NCBI RefSeq assembly: GCF_032678705.1
Contig: NZ_JAVTSS010000002.1
Coordinates: 124,001 to 188,000, forward strand
Reading direction: 5' to 3'
Source: Pedobacter frigiditerrae
GTDB taxonomy: Bacteria > Bacteroidota > Bacteroidia > Sphingobacteriales > Sphingobacteriaceae
Length of the DNA: 64,000 nt
Shown here one piece after another: positions 7,771-16,404 of this stretch. The position numbers and the translations under genes were made by a program. The notes beneath the pieces were generated by a model that saw nothing but the letters and a program-made list of their open reading frames with translations, made no database searches and had not been told where the DNA came from. Each line of letters opens with the position of its first letter. Positions within the stretch are counted from its first letter, which is position 1.

Positions 7771-8439
7771 ATGTCTACAACAGATACTACAACAACACAA
7801 CCAGTGAGAAAAGGAACTTTCCTTGAGGAGAACGGTAAAAGTTTGTTATTTATAGCAGTAGCTATACTTGCTTTAGGAGCAATTGCTCTATATTATTTCG
7901 CGTCTTATTTGCCAAGCAGAGCAGATGAAGCAGCTGCTAAAATGTTCAAATCAGAGCAATATGTAGGTGTAGATTCTTTAGCTAACAAAGCAATTAATGG
8001 CGAAGGTGGCAATTATGGTTTAGAAAAAATTGCTGAAGAATATGACAATACTAAATCTGCTAACTTAGCTAACCTTTATTTAGGCGGTATTTATTTACGT
8101 AAAGGCGAGTACAAAAAAGCTACTGAGGCATTAGGTAAATATACAGCTACTGGCAGTCCGGTTGCAGACCCATTGGCTTTAGGCTTATTAGGCGATGCTT
8201 ATAGTGAATTAAAAGACTACAAACAAGCAGCTACTTATTACAAAAAAGCAGCTGATAAAGCGAGCAACAAATTTACTTCTCCAATGTTCCTTAAAAAATT
8301 AGGTTTAGTGAATGAAACTTTAAAAGATTTTAAAGGTGCTGAAGAAGCTTATGAAAAAATCAAATCTCAATATCCAGATAGCCAAGAGGCAACAATGATA
8401 GATGAGTATCTAGCTCGCGTACAAGCACAAACAAACTAA
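7771..8439 (+). CDS. Membrane-anchored tetratricopeptide repeat protein
   Basis: 222 aa. A short Thr-rich cytoplasmic N-terminus is followed by one membrane helix (LLFIAVAILALGAIALYYFA, about residues 29-48). The periplasmic part carries TPR units, the clearest being ANLYLGGIYLRKGEYKKATE, LALGLLGDAYSELKDYKQAA and DFKGAEEAYEKIKSQYPDS. The layout recalls YfgM-type proteins, which bind periplasmic chaperones at the Sec translocon; this match is structural and not proof of function. The gene has its own promoter and terminator. Confidence 0.85.
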   Translation: MSTTDTTTTQPVRKGTFLEENGKSLLFIAVAILALGAIALYYFASYLPSRADEAAAKMFKSEQYVGVDSLANKAINGEGGNYGLEKIAEEYDNTKSANLANLYLGGIYLRKGEYKKATEALGKYTATGSPVADPLALGLLGDAYSELKDYKQAATYYKKAADKASNKFTSPMFLKKLGLVNETLKDFKGAEEAYEKIKSQYPDSQEATMIDEYLARVQAQTN

Positions 8440-8459
8440 TTTTCCGCAAAGCGGATTTA

Positions 8460-8491
8460 AAAGACTCTGTTAACTCAGGGTCTTTTTTTTT
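8460..8491 (+). terminator. Intrinsic terminator after the TPR gene
   Basis: AAAGACTCTG pairs with CAGGGTCTTT (8476-8485), followed by a T run. Confidence 0.88.
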
Positions 8492-8502
8492 GTGCTCTTT
8501 AT

Positions 8503-8543
8503 CGTCATTGCGAGGGTCGATTTTTCATCGCCCGAAGCAATCT
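8503..8543 (+). repeat. Dispersed repeat, CGTCATTGCGAG...CGAAGCAATCT type
   Basis: CGTCATTGCGAG at 8503-8514 and CGAAGCAATCT at 8533-8543. The same two blocks occur in reverse order and strand at 29379-29404 and within 60003-60094. Confidence 0.65.
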
Positions 8544-8631
8544 CATTCTAGAATTTATTTAAGAGAATTATTAGCATGTATCAATGACGAAATTACGACA
8601 TAAACCTCCTCAACTTATTCAACAATAAATT

Positions 8632-8639
8632 TATCTTTG
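8632..8639 (+). promoter_or_regulatory. -7 promoter element of ribH
   Basis: TATCTTTG ends exactly four bases before the ribH ATG, so the transcript may be leaderless. No FMN riboswitch-like structure is visible upstream. Confidence 0.6.
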
Positions 8640-8643
8640 TACC

Positions 8644-9135
8644 ATGGCTTCACATCTTAAAAATCTATCAGATTTTTCTCATACCACCATTCCGGGCGGT
8701 GCAAATTTTAAAATTGCTATAGTTGTAGCAGAATGGAATGCAAAAATTACTGGTGCACTGTATCAAGGTGCTTATGATACTTTAATTAAGCATGGTGTTG
8801 ATAAAAAGAATATCATTTCTATGGCAGTACCAGGAAGCTTTGAGTTAACAGGAGCTGCAGAAATCTTATTAACCAAAAAGAAAAAGTTAGATGCAGTTAT
8901 TTGTTTGGGTTGCGTGATACAAGGAGACACTAAACATTTTGATTTTATTTGTGAAGCTGTAGCTAATGGAATTACAAATGTTGGTATTAAACACAGTAAG
9001 CCAGTTATCTTTGGAGTTTTAACTACTAATGATGAGCAACAAGCTATAGATAGGGCTGGTGGCAAACATGGAAATAAGGGAGATGAGGCGGCAATAACTG
9101 CTTTAAAAATGGCCCATTTTTCTGCAACAATTTAA
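8644..9135 (+). CDS. ribH: 6,7-dimethyl-8-ribityllumazine synthase
   Basis: Condenses 5-amino-6-ribitylaminouracil with 3,4-dihydroxy-2-butanone 4-phosphate in riboflavin synthesis. Family motifs are seen: VAEWNAKITGALYQGA, VPGSFELTGAAEIL, CLGCVIQGDTKHFDFIC with the catalytic His, and PVIFGVLTTNDEQQAIDRAGGKHGN. 163 aa is standard. The -7 element ends four bases before the ATG. No other riboflavin gene is nearby. Confidence 0.97.
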   Translation: MASHLKNLSDFSHTTIPGGANFKIAIVVAEWNAKITGALYQGAYDTLIKHGVDKKNIISMAVPGSFELTGAAEILLTKKKKLDAVICLGCVIQGDTKHFDFICEAVANGITNVGIKHSKPVIFGVLTTNDEQQAIDRAGGKHGNKGDEAAITALKMAHFSATI

Positions 9136-9205
9136 CAAGCTTGCTTGTTATTCATAAAATTTTGTAATTTAGAGTTATAAAAAGGAATTCTTAAAACAAT
9201 CATCG

Positions 9206-9325
9206 ATGAAAAAAGTAGCTATTCTATTATTATTTGTGTTCTGCGCTATCGCAGTATTAGAATCATGCTCTTCTCGCCTATGTCCTGCTTATAGCTCTTA
9301 CCCAGAGGGAAAAAGAAGGAGATAA
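9206..9325 (+). CDS. Very small lipoprotein with a CPAY motif (39 aa)
   Basis: From the ATG at 9206: MKKVAILLLFVFCAIAVLES, then CSSRLCPAYSSYPEGKRRR and a stop at 9323-9325. The first part is a lipoprotein signal with the lipid-accepting Cys at 21. The mature peptide would be only 19 residues, basic at its end. The stop is three bases before the ytxJ ATG, and the AAGGAGA before ytxJ lies inside this gene, so the two are probably co-translated. From memory, short Cys-x4-CPAY lipoproteins recur in Bacteroidetes; function unknown. Confidence 0.7.
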   Translation: MKKVAILLLFVFCAIAVLESCSSRLCPAYSSYPEGKRRR

Positions 9326-9328
9326 AAA

Positions 9329-9661
9329 ATGCAGTGGATAAGTCTTAATGACCTTGAACAGGTTAATACCATTAAAAATACTAATGGGTACAGTGTTATT
9401 TTTAAGCACAGTACCCGTTGTTCAATTAGCTTAATGGCGAAAAGAAATTTCGAATTAGACTGGGAAGCCATCCCAGCAGATACACAACTTTACTTTTTAG
9501 ATTTGATTAGTCATCGAGATGTTTCTGCAGCAATTGCCGAAACTTTTCAGGTTCATCATGAATCGCCACAAACGCTATTAATTAAAGATGGTGAATGCAT
9601 TTTAGATTCGTCGCATAGTGATATTTCTGCAGAAGAAATTGCGGAATCTATAACAGCATAA
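9329..9661 (+). CDS. ytxJ: Bacillithiol system redox-active protein YtxJ
   Basis: A 110-aa thioredoxin-fold protein with the YtxJ signature IFKHSTRCSISLMAKRNFE, a single conserved Cys replacing the usual CxxC. PQTLLIKDGECILDSSHSDI follows near the end. The family is thought to act as a monothiol bacilliredoxin that resolves bacillithiol mixed disulfides in the cytoplasm. The presence of bshA at 45366-46505 supports bacillithiol use by this organism. It follows the 39-aa lipoprotein gene with a three-base gap. Confidence 0.9.
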   Translation: MQWISLNDLEQVNTIKNTNGYSVIFKHSTRCSISLMAKRNFELDWEAIPADTQLYFLDLISHRDVSAAIAETFQVHHESPQTLLIKDGECILDSSHSDISAEEIAESITA

Positions 9662-9690
9662 GATTTAATTTATAGATTTCATTAGCTCTC

Positions 9691-10455
9691 TTATTTTATT
9701 AATTTGAAGGGTATTTCCAATGAAATTCGTTGCGGATAATATTTACCTTCATTCATAGCTGGAATCCACTTTTTCATCGTTTTGAGAACTCTTACCACTT
9801 CTACTGAGCACCCATAACCTATATCCCTTATAATTAAAAAATCTTTAGCGGACCCATCCTCATCAATAGTAAATTCAACTTCAACTACTCCTTCAATATT
9901 ATTTTCGATAGCCGCTTTAGGATATACCATAGCATTATTTAAAAATTGATATAACTTATTCATACCGTGATTGTATAATGCTGGAATTGGACTATAAACT
10001 CCATCGAAATAAGACGTAGGTTCCTTTACAATTCTCTTAATTAGAAGTTTTGGATTTGAAGATTGTTTTTTAGCCGAAATGGAAAGCTCTTCTCCAACTT
10101 TATATGTTCTTGTTTGACTTACAATTTTTACTAATAAATACCTACTGCCCTTATTTATAATGATTTTATCATCTATACCATAATAAAATATTAATGTATC
10201 AATCGGTTTGATGCCTTTTAGAAAAAAAAAGCCATTGATATCCGTTTTTGCTGTCCTGTTATTATATTTTTCATCTACAGTTCTGGAGATAATATTAGCA
10301 CCAACTAAGGCTTCACCTTTTTCATCAATCACTTTTCCATAAATATTTATGGTATCGGTTAATGTGGTAACTGTATCACCTATTTTTTGAGCAAAGCCAT
10401 AATTATAGGCAACAACAGAAATAAAAAAAACTAAAGCATTTTTTTTGAATGACAT
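9691..10455 (-). CDS. Carboxypeptidase-regulatory-like plus TonB C-terminal domain protein
   Basis: 254 aa with a signal peptide ending at GFAQ. A carboxypeptidase-D-regulatory-like beta domain follows (INIYGKVIDEKGEALVGANI near residues 37-56, then TDINGFFFLKGI). The last 90 residues are a TonB_C-type domain: YPKAAIENNIEGVVEVEFTIDEDG and a final LEIPFKLIK. There is no N-terminal membrane anchor or Pro-rich spanning segment, so it is unlikely to be a true energy transducer; soluble secreted proteins of this type are common in Bacteroidetes and have no assigned role. Confidence 0.8.
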   Translation of the reverse strand: MSFKKNALVFFISVVAYNYGFAQKIGDTVTTLTDTINIYGKVIDEKGEALVGANIISRTVDEKYNNRTAKTDINGFFFLKGIKPIDTLIFYYGIDDKIIINKGSRYLLVKIVSQTRTYKVGEELSISAKKQSSNPKLLIKRIVKEPTSYFDGVYSPIPALYNHGMNKLYQFLNNAMVYPKAAIENNIEGVVEVEFTIDEDGSAKDFLIIRDIGYGCSVEVVRVLKTMKKWIPAMNEGKYYPQRISLEIPFKLIK

Positions 10456-10512
10456 AATAAAGCCTTATAAAATATTGAGAAGAAATTAAATCATTTTATA
10501 ATTAAAAATTCT

Positions 10513-11031
10513 CTAAAAAGTAATACTGACCATCCCATAAGGTATTAAATAGAAATTTTTATATTCATTACCAGTAAAAGTTGCCTTAATATTTTTCTTA
10601 AGTTGTTTATCTATTTTTGCAATATCTTTTAAATTAATCATTGTGCTCCCATTAAAAAAATAAGATATATTTTCTATAATTCCACTCTCTTGCAAAAAAG
10701 TAAACGATAAATCTATTCTATCTTTGTTTTGTTGCAAACCTTCTCTCTTATCAATCAATATATCATTAATTATCTTTTGAACGTTGGCTATATCGAAATG
10801 AATATCTTTCTTATTTGTACGAAAACCATTTGGGTCTTTTGGAGGAGGAGATGGTTTATCCCAAAATCTACCAATAACACTTACAGAAAATGAAATTTTA
10901 TTTTGGTAAGTACTCTTTGTTACCTTAAAGACCTTACCATCTTGTGTGTATTTACCATCTTTTAAAGTATTTTGAGCGAAACAACTCGAGCAAAACACAA
11001 ACGTTAGGAGTATAAAAATTAAATTTTTCAT
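10513..11031 (-). CDS. Secreted hypothetical protein
   Basis: 172 aa from the ATG at 11029-11031. The signal peptide is MKNLIFILLTFVFCSSCFAQ. The rest has no recognised domain; the visible stretches are VIGRFWDKPSPPPKDPNGF and a Lys-rich second half. The start codon overlaps the stop of the HExxH gene as ATGA, so the two are probably translationally coupled and may act together. A start two codons upstream is also possible. Function unknown; an immunity or partner role to the HExxH protein is only a guess. Confidence 0.65.
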   Translation of the reverse strand: MKNLIFILLTFVFCSSCFAQNTLKDGKYTQDGKVFKVTKSTYQNKISFSVSVIGRFWDKPSPPPKDPNGFRTNKKDIHFDIANVQKIINDILIDKREGLQQNKDRIDLSFTFLQESGIIENISYFFNGSTMINLKDIAKIDKQLKKNIKATFTGNEYKNFYLIPYGMVSITF

Positions 11032-11591
11032 GGACAATTTCTATTAATATTATTAAAAAGTTTAATAAGGGCTTGCGGTGATAGATTTAATGCTACGCTA
11101 TGATTTAAGTTACCTGACAATGCATTATATGCCGCCAAAAAAGAATTATAAGAACTCATAAAAGCATTATAATCAGCAATTTCAGCAGATGTACCATTAG
11201 GCTTTAATTTAGGATACGTTGTACCATTACTTGTTACTTGATTAATCCATAACAGATAAGCATCCTTTTGCGCTTGCGTGGCACTACTAAGGTCAAATGC
11301 GGTTGTATTTCCGTAATTTATCATATCATTCATCAATGCCTGTTCAAACTCGATATTTACAAAGCCATCTTGTGGGCCATTAGGACCAAGGCCATATTGT
11401 TCTGTACCCCCAGTGTATGTATCATCTTGAAAAGCATGAATAAACTCATGTTCCATAACATACATATTGGCAGCAGCAGCGTCAGAAGTAAAATTAAAAC
11501 CTTCGTTAGTAGGGCTATATGTACCTGAACCAGTTCCAGAACTTATACAAAAACCAAATGCTTTATTTTTATTGTCAAAATGATTATACAT
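11028..11591 (-). CDS. HExxH metallopeptidase-like protein, possibly lacking its N-terminus
   Basis: 187 aa from the ATG at 11589-11591. HEFIH at residues 48-52 is a zincin HExxH motif, and NIEFEQAL about 25 residues later could give the third Glu ligand, as in gluzincins. The sequence before and after is unfamiliar. No signal peptide is seen. The frame remains open upstream of the ATG to a stop at 11676-11678, overlapping the end of the M23 gene and reading ...NSLKDYDCATKY, so the protein may be the remnant of a longer one. Similar HExxH domains occur at the C-termini of bacterial secreted toxins; that is an inference from motif only. Confidence 0.55.
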   Translation of the reverse strand: MYNHFDNKNKAFGFCISSGTGSGTYSPTNEGFNFTSDAAAANMYVMEHEFIHAFQDDTYTGGTEQYGLGPNGPQDGFVNIEFEQALMNDMINYGNTTAFDLSSATQAQKDAYLLWINQVTSNGTTYPKLKPNGTSAEIADYNAFMSSYNSFLAAYNALSGNLNHSVALNLSPQALIKLFNNINRNCP

Positions 11592-11617
11592 ATATTTTGT
11601 TGCGCAATCATAATCTT

Positions 11618-12082
11618 TTAACGAATTAACAGTATTGGAATAAAAGAAAAAACAGAAAAATGTAGATGATATGGTTTACTAACTGCGTTTCCAGAATTTC
11701 CAACCGCCCCAATCTGCTGTCCCTTTTTAACGAATCTAAATTGACTAATTCCTGATGTATTTAGGTGTGCAAAATAATACAACCGAAAGTCTGCACTTAT
11801 AATATTAACATAATTTCCACCATTATTACTATAACCAGAAGAAGTAATGAAACCATTTACAGGGCTTAAGATTGGGGTTCTCTGTGGCGCAAAAATATCA
11901 ATGCCTTTATGAATTCCTGAAACACCCCATGGGTAGTACCAATAACTTTTTAGATCCCAATTTTTAGAACTTGCAGCTTTAACAGGGATAATTAGTTCTC
12001 TATTTACCCCAATTACGTTAACAACAATTGTGCAAATGATATAGGTTATAGGAATTATAAAAAGTAGCTTCCATTTATTCAT
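11618..12082 (-). CDS. Membrane-anchored M23 family peptidase, C-terminus short
   Basis: LytM-type zinc peptidase that would cleave peptidoglycan cross-links in the periplasm. An N-terminal signal anchor (LLFIIPITYIICTIVVNVIGV) is followed by KNWDLKSYWYYPWG and the zinc ligands H58 and D62 in HKGIDIF, H106 in YFAHL, and H139/H141 in HLHFS. It ends 13 residues after HLHFS at FIPILLIR. From memory, related proteins continue about 25-30 residues (a Trp/Lys-rich tail ending in a FYLNP-like motif), so the tail is probably lost. Catalytic residues are all present. The downstream HExxH frame overlaps this end. Confidence 0.8.
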   Translation of the reverse strand: MNKWKLLFIIPITYIICTIVVNVIGVNRELIIPVKAASSKNWDLKSYWYYPWGVSGIHKGIDIFAPQRTPILSPVNGFITSSGYSNNGGNYVNIISADFRLYYFAHLNTSGISQFRFVKKGQQIGAVGNSGNAVSKPYHLHFSVFSFIPILLIR

Positions 12083-12185
12083 TAGTTAAATGTAATAAAA
12101 ACAAGCCAATCATTTTATAATGAAATATAATCTTCGACTCCCGAAGAAGTCGGAACAGGTTCGCTCAGATTGACAACTTACTAGA

Positions 12186-13703
12186 TTAACTTTCTACCAA
12201 GCTATTTAATTTTAGTACAGCTGATGTATGTTTTCTAGTTTGCTCACAAAGCTCATTATTCTCTGCTAAATTTTGGCCGTAGGTCGGTATCATCGCTTTT
12301 ATTTTAGCCTGCCACTCTGGAGTTTGCAATTGGTCTTTAAAGCAACGGTCTAATAAATCTAGCATGATAGAAACCGCAGTTGATGCACCTGGTGAAGCGC
12401 CTAACAAAGCAGCAATTGAACCATCAGCAGCACTAACTACCTCTGTCCCAAATTCTAAAATTCCTCCCCCGCTTTTTTTCTTTTTAATCACCTGTACTCT
12501 TTGTCCAGCGTACTCTAATTCCCAATCCTTAAATTCTGCACTTGGCAGGTATTCTTTTAAAGCCTCAAATCTATCTTCAGGCGATTGGCGAATTTGCTCA
12601 ATCAAATACTTTGTTAAATCGATATTTTTTAGTCCAGCAGAAACCATTGGACGGATATTATTGAATTTAATAGATAATGGTAAATCTAGAAACGATCCAT
12701 TTTTTAAGAACTTAGTAGAGAAACCTGCATACGGACCAAATAACAAAGCTTGTTTGCCGTTGATAATTCTCGTATCTAAATGGGGAACAGACATTGGTGG
12801 AGCACCTACGGCTGCTTTTCCATATACCTTTGCGTGGTGACGAGCAATTACTTCTTCATTTGTACATTTTAACCATTGCCCACTAACAGGGAAACCACCA
12901 AAACCTTTTCCCTCTGGGATATCAGATTTCTCTAATAAAGGTAATGAACCGCCGCCAGCGCCAATAAATACAAACTTAGCGCAGCGATTACGTTTCTTTC
13001 TAGATTCTAAATCCTTAACGGTTACTTTCCAATCTCCATTATCCACTTTATCTAACTCACGTATTTCGTGATTAAAGTGCAAGGTTACATTTGATTGTTT
13101 GCTCAAATAGCTAAACATTTCACGGGTAAGAGAACCGAAATTTACATCGGTACCTAAATCCATTTTTGTTGCGGCAACTTTATCCTTTTTAGACCTGCCT
13201 TCCATCACCAAAGGCGACCATTCCTGAATAACAGCTGATTCCTCTGTATATTCCATATCCTTGAACAAATTACATTGCTGCAAAGAAGTAAATCTTGTTT
13301 TAAGGAACTCCACATTTTTTTTGCCCCAAACAAAGCTTAGGTGAGGAATATTTCTAATAAAAAGATAAGGGTCAGAAAGGATATTTTTCTCTACAAAATA
13401 AGCCCAAAACTGTTTAGACACTTCAAAAGATTCAGCAATTTGAACTGCTTTTTTAATATCTACAGAACCATCTTTCTTTTGCGGTGTGTAGTTTAATTCG
13501 CAAAATGCCGAGTGACCAGTACCTGCATTGTTCCAAGCATCAGAACTTTCGGCCGCCGCAATATCTAAGCGCTCGTAAATCTCAATGCTTAAACTTGGAT
13601 CTAATTCTTTTAAAAGTAAACCTAAAGTGGCGCTCATGATACCAGCACCAATTAAAATAACATCTGCGTCGGTTTCAACAACCGTCTTTTTCTTTTTGCT
13701 CAT
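12186..13703 (-). CDS. mqo: Malate:quinone oxidoreductase
   Basis: A membrane-associated flavoenzyme that oxidises malate to oxaloacetate and passes electrons to the quinone pool. The FAD-binding motif is DVILIGAGIMSATLG near residue 15, followed by family signatures NNAGTGHSAFCELNYTP and KFVFIGAGGGSLPLLE. The C-terminal part has LEFGTEVVSAADGSIAALLG and ASTAVSIMLDLL. 505 aa is normal for Mqo. It stands alone; a degenerate repeat is found downstream. Confidence 0.96.
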   Translation of the reverse strand: MSKKKKTVVETDADVILIGAGIMSATLGLLLKELDPSLSIEIYERLDIAAAESSDAWNNAGTGHSAFCELNYTPQKKDGSVDIKKAVQIAESFEVSKQFWAYFVEKNILSDPYLFIRNIPHLSFVWGKKNVEFLKTRFTSLQQCNLFKDMEYTEESAVIQEWSPLVMEGRSKKDKVAATKMDLGTDVNFGSLTREMFSYLSKQSNVTLHFNHEIRELDKVDNGDWKVTVKDLESRKKRNRCAKFVFIGAGGGSLPLLEKSDIPEGKGFGGFPVSGQWLKCTNEEVIARHHAKVYGKAAVGAPPMSVPHLDTRIINGKQALLFGPYAGFSTKFLKNGSFLDLPLSIKFNNIRPMVSAGLKNIDLTKYLIEQIRQSPEDRFEALKEYLPSAEFKDWELEYAGQRVQVIKKKKSGGGILEFGTEVVSAADGSIAALLGASPGASTAVSIMLDLLDRCFKDQLQTPEWQAKIKAMIPTYGQNLAENNELCEQTRKHTSAVLKLNSLVES

Positions 13704-14045
13704 TACTATACTTATAAACCTTTTTCAAAAGCACTTATAATGCCATTGTGTTTTAAAAAGGGTGCTAATTATTAATTTTCCGAGCTACAAATTTACTATT
13801 TGGATAGAGTAAACAAATATAAAAATTTGTATTGAAATTGGTATGATTTTTTGGTAGTTGCACAGACCTTTATTATCTAAACCTTATTGAAGTGAAAATC
13901 TTTTTGTGTTGAAGCTTCAAAAATTGAAACGTAAAGAAGGGCTGACTTTAAAATAACCACTGAAACTGCTTTTCAAAATATTGATATCTAAAAAACATTA
14001 CAACCTTTCAACATTGCAAGGTTGCAACATTTCAATCCTATTATG
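13704..14045. other. Intergenic region with a degenerate dispersed repeat
   Basis: No gene is seen. The part at about 13861-13945 (CACAGACCTTTATTATCTAA ... TTGAAGTGAAAATC ... AAGAAGGGCTGAC) is a diverged copy of the repeat at 29129-29228. Confidence 0.5.
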
Positions 14046-14053
14046 TAACTTTG
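14046..14053 (+). promoter_or_regulatory. -7 promoter element of lipA
   Basis: TAACTTTG ends four bases before the lipA ATG, suggesting a leaderless mRNA. TTG at 14022-14024 could be the -33 element, with a spacer of 21 rather than 19. Confidence 0.6.
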
Positions 14054-14057
14054 TATC

Positions 14058-14939
14058 ATGATTGAACTTCCTGTAGTTGCTGCTGTTACAGAAAAAGCTC
14101 GTAAGCCAGATTGGTTAAGGGTTAAATTACCTGTTGGCAAGGAATATGCGCAAGTGAGAAGCCTTGTAGACACACATAAATTGCATACCATTTGCGAGAG
14201 TGGCAATTGCCCTAATATGGGCGAATGTTGGGGCGCAGGTACGGCTACATTTATGATTTTAGGTAATATCTGTACACGTTCGTGTTCATTTTGCGCTGTT
14301 GCTACTGGCCGACCATTAGCTGTAGACACAGACGAACCAAATCGTATTGCAAATTCAGTAAAACTGATGAATGTTAAACATTGCGTAATTACTTCGGTAG
14401 ACCGCGATGATTTAAAAGATGGTGGCTCTATTATTTGGGCTGAAACTTTACAAGCAATCAGACGCGAAAGTCCACAAACTACATTAGAAACCTTGATTCC
14501 AGATTTTAAAGGGCAGTGGGATAATTTATACCGCGTTTTAGAAGAAAGACCAGAAGTAATGAGCCACAACGTGGAAACGGTAAGACGTTTAACAAAACAG
14601 GTTCGCATCCAAGCTAAATATGATAGAAGTTTAGAAGCGCTAAAGAGAATTTCAGAATTTGGTTTGAGAACTAAAACAGGTATCATGCTTGGTTTAGGCG
14701 AAACTGAAGATGATGTTTTAGAATCTATGGATGATTTAGTTGCTAATGGTGTTCATATTTTAACTTTAGGGCAATATTTACAGCCAACAAGAAACCATCA
14801 TCCTGTGGTAGATTGGATACACCCAGAGCAATTTGCAAAATACAAGGAAATTGGCTTAGCAAAAGGTTTAAGGTATGTAGAGAGCGGTCCTTTGGTTCGT
14901 TCTTCTTATCACGCAGAAAAACATTTATTTGATTTTTAG
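14058..14939 (+). CDS. lipA: Lipoyl synthase
   Basis: A radical-SAM enzyme that inserts two sulfurs into protein-bound octanoate to make lipoate for 2-oxoacid dehydrogenases and GcvH. The auxiliary cluster motif is C46-x4-C51-x5-C57, and the radical-SAM motif is C72-x3-C76-x2-C79 (CTRSCSFC). Further signatures are [29 protein letters not shown] and [10 protein letters not shown]. 293 aa is standard. No lipB is adjacent. The promoter abuts the start codon. Confidence 0.97.
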   Translation: MIELPVVAAVTEKARKPDWLRVKLPVGKEYAQVRSLVDTHKLHTICESGNCPNMGECWGAGTATFMILGNICTRSCSFCAVATGRPLAVDTDEPNRIANSVKLMNVKHCVITSVDRDDLKDGGSIIWAETLQAIRRESPQTTLETLIPDFKGQWDNLYRVLEERPEVMSHNVETVRRLTKQVRIQAKYDRSLEALKRISEFGLRTKTGIMLGLGETEDDVLESMDDLVANGVHILTLGQYLQPTRNHHPVVDWIHPEQFAKYKEIGLAKGLRYVESGPLVRSSYHAEKHLFDF

Positions 14940-15005
14940 AGCTTTAGGTTTTAACTTAAACAAAAATATGTTTTACGTTGTTATACTTTCTGTATATTAG
15001 CACCC

Positions 15006-15557
15006 TTGGCACTAGCAAAAAAAATATCCCTCTCAGAAGAAGAACTGGTTAACGCCCTTAAAAGACAAGATACTATCGCAATTAAAGCATTGTATGATAT
15101 GTATTCCGGTGCTTTGTTAGGCGTAATATCACGTATTGTTCTACATACTGAGGTTGCTGAAGACCTTTTACAAGAAACTTTCGTTAAAATATGGAATTCT
15201 GCAGGTGGTTATGACTCGTCAAAAGGTCGTTTATTTACTTGGATGATGAATATTGCCCGTAATCTTTCTATAGATAAGTTACGTTCGAAAGATTTTAAAA
15301 ATTCTAATAAAAACCAAGACATTGAAAATAACGTAGATTTTATCGACGAGCAGAAGAAGGTTAGTTTTAATTCTGATGTTTTAGGTTTAAAAGATATGGT
15401 AACATTACTTAAACCTGAATTTAAGGATGTGTTAGATATGGTTTATTTTAAGGGCTATACACACGTAGAAACAGCAGAAGAATTAAATTTACCTTTGGGT
15501 ACTGTGAAAACTCGTGTAAGAATGGCTATTTTAGAATTGAGGAAAAAATTTAATTGA
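15006..15557 (+). CDS. ECF-type RNA polymerase sigma factor
   Basis: 183 aa with region 2 (IKALYDMYSGALLGVISRI, then AEDLLQETFVKIW and LFTWMMNIARNLSIDKLRS) and region 4 (LNLPLGTVKTRVRMAILEL). I start at the TTG at 15006; no in-frame ATG or GTG occurs between the upstream stop at 14952 and that point, and the N-terminus ALAKKISLSEEELV suits the family. The anti-sigma gene starts two bases after its stop, so the two form a regulatory pair. The sigma factor probably drives its own operon and a stress regulon, but no target sequence was identified. Confidence 0.9.
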   Translation: MALAKKISLSEEELVNALKRQDTIAIKALYDMYSGALLGVISRIVLHTEVAEDLLQETFVKIWNSAGGYDSSKGRLFTWMMNIARNLSIDKLRSKDFKNSNKNQDIENNVDFIDEQKKVSFNSDVLGLKDMVTLLKPEFKDVLDMVYFKGYTHVETAEELNLPLGTVKTRVRMAILELRKKFN

Positions 15558-15558
15558 G

Positions 15559-16383
15559 GTGGAAGTGGAAGAAGTAAAAGCATATATCGAATCAGGCATA
15601 CTTGAACTTTACGTTTTAGGGCAGTTAACTGCAACAGAATGTATTGAAGTTGAAGCAATGGCCAGCAAACATGCGGAGGTTAGAGCAGAAATTACTGCGA
15701 TAGAACTTGCGATGGAGGCTTATGCACTCGAAAATGCAATTGCCCCTTCTGCAGCATTAGAGGATAAAATTTTATCACAATTTACCGAAACTAAAGCCGA
15801 ACCTAAAGTAGTTCCTCTTTATGAAGTTAAAAATGATGTGAGGATTAAAACCTTACGTTACGCTTTAGTTGCTTGCGTTGCTTTATTAGTAATTAGTGTT
15901 GCGGCATTATTCTCTGTTTATAACGAACTAAAATTGGCTAATAATCAAATCGTTAGCTTGAGTTCTGAGAAAGATAAATTTGCAAGCACAGTTAGTAAGC
16001 TTCAGTTTGACAATGCTGGTATGCAAAACCAAATAGACATGACAGAAACCACCGAGTGGGCAACTGTTAAATTGGCTGGTGTGGCAAACTCTCCAAAGGC
16101 TAAAATGTTGGTTTATTGGAATAAAAAGAATAAAAATATATTGATTAACCATTCGGCGATGGATTTGCCTAAAACAGATAAAGCTCACGAATACCAACTA
16201 TGGGCTTTGGTTGATGGAAAACCTGTTAGTTTAGGTGTATTTGGCGACAATGCCAAAGACGCTGTTCAACAAATGGAGACTATACCAAGAGCACAAGCAT
16301 TTGCCGTTACAATTGAACCTACTGGTGGTAGTGTTAATCCGACCATGGAGAAAATGGTGGTAATGGGTGGTGTAAGCATATAA
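15559..16383 (+). CDS. Anti-sigma factor, RskA-like
   Basis: 274 aa, starting at the GTG at 15559 two bases after the sigma gene stop (an internal GTG two codons later is an alternative). The N-terminus (VKAYIESGILELYVLGQLT) is the cytoplasmic anti-sigma part. One membrane helix is at about residues 95-120 (YALVACVALLVISVAALFSV). The periplasmic C-terminal half has the RskA_C fold motif ELWAL-like sequence YQLWALVDGKPVSLGVF and FAVTIEPTGGSVNPT. It should hold the ECF sigma at the membrane until a signal arrives. Confidence 0.88.
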   Translation: MEVEEVKAYIESGILELYVLGQLTATECIEVEAMASKHAEVRAEITAIELAMEAYALENAIAPSAALEDKILSQFTETKAEPKVVPLYEVKNDVRIKTLRYALVACVALLVISVAALFSVYNELKLANNQIVSLSSEKDKFASTVSKLQFDNAGMQNQIDMTETTEWATVKLAGVANSPKAKMLVYWNKKNKNILINHSAMDLPKTDKAHEYQLWALVDGKPVSLGVFGDNAKDAVQQMETIPRAQAFAVTIEPTGGSVNPTMEKMVVMGGVSI

Positions 16384-16404
16384 TCTTTTGTCCTTCTGAC
16401 GAAG

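Noticed and set aside
8440-8643. An FMN riboswitch before ribH.
   Set aside because: The promoter element lies four bases before the start codon, so there is no leader to hold one, and no RFN-like conserved blocks are seen.
13988-14686. A 232-codon reading frame on the - strand opposite lipA.
   Set aside because: lipA is certain from its cysteine motifs, and the antisense product has no family features; it is a shadow of the coding frame.
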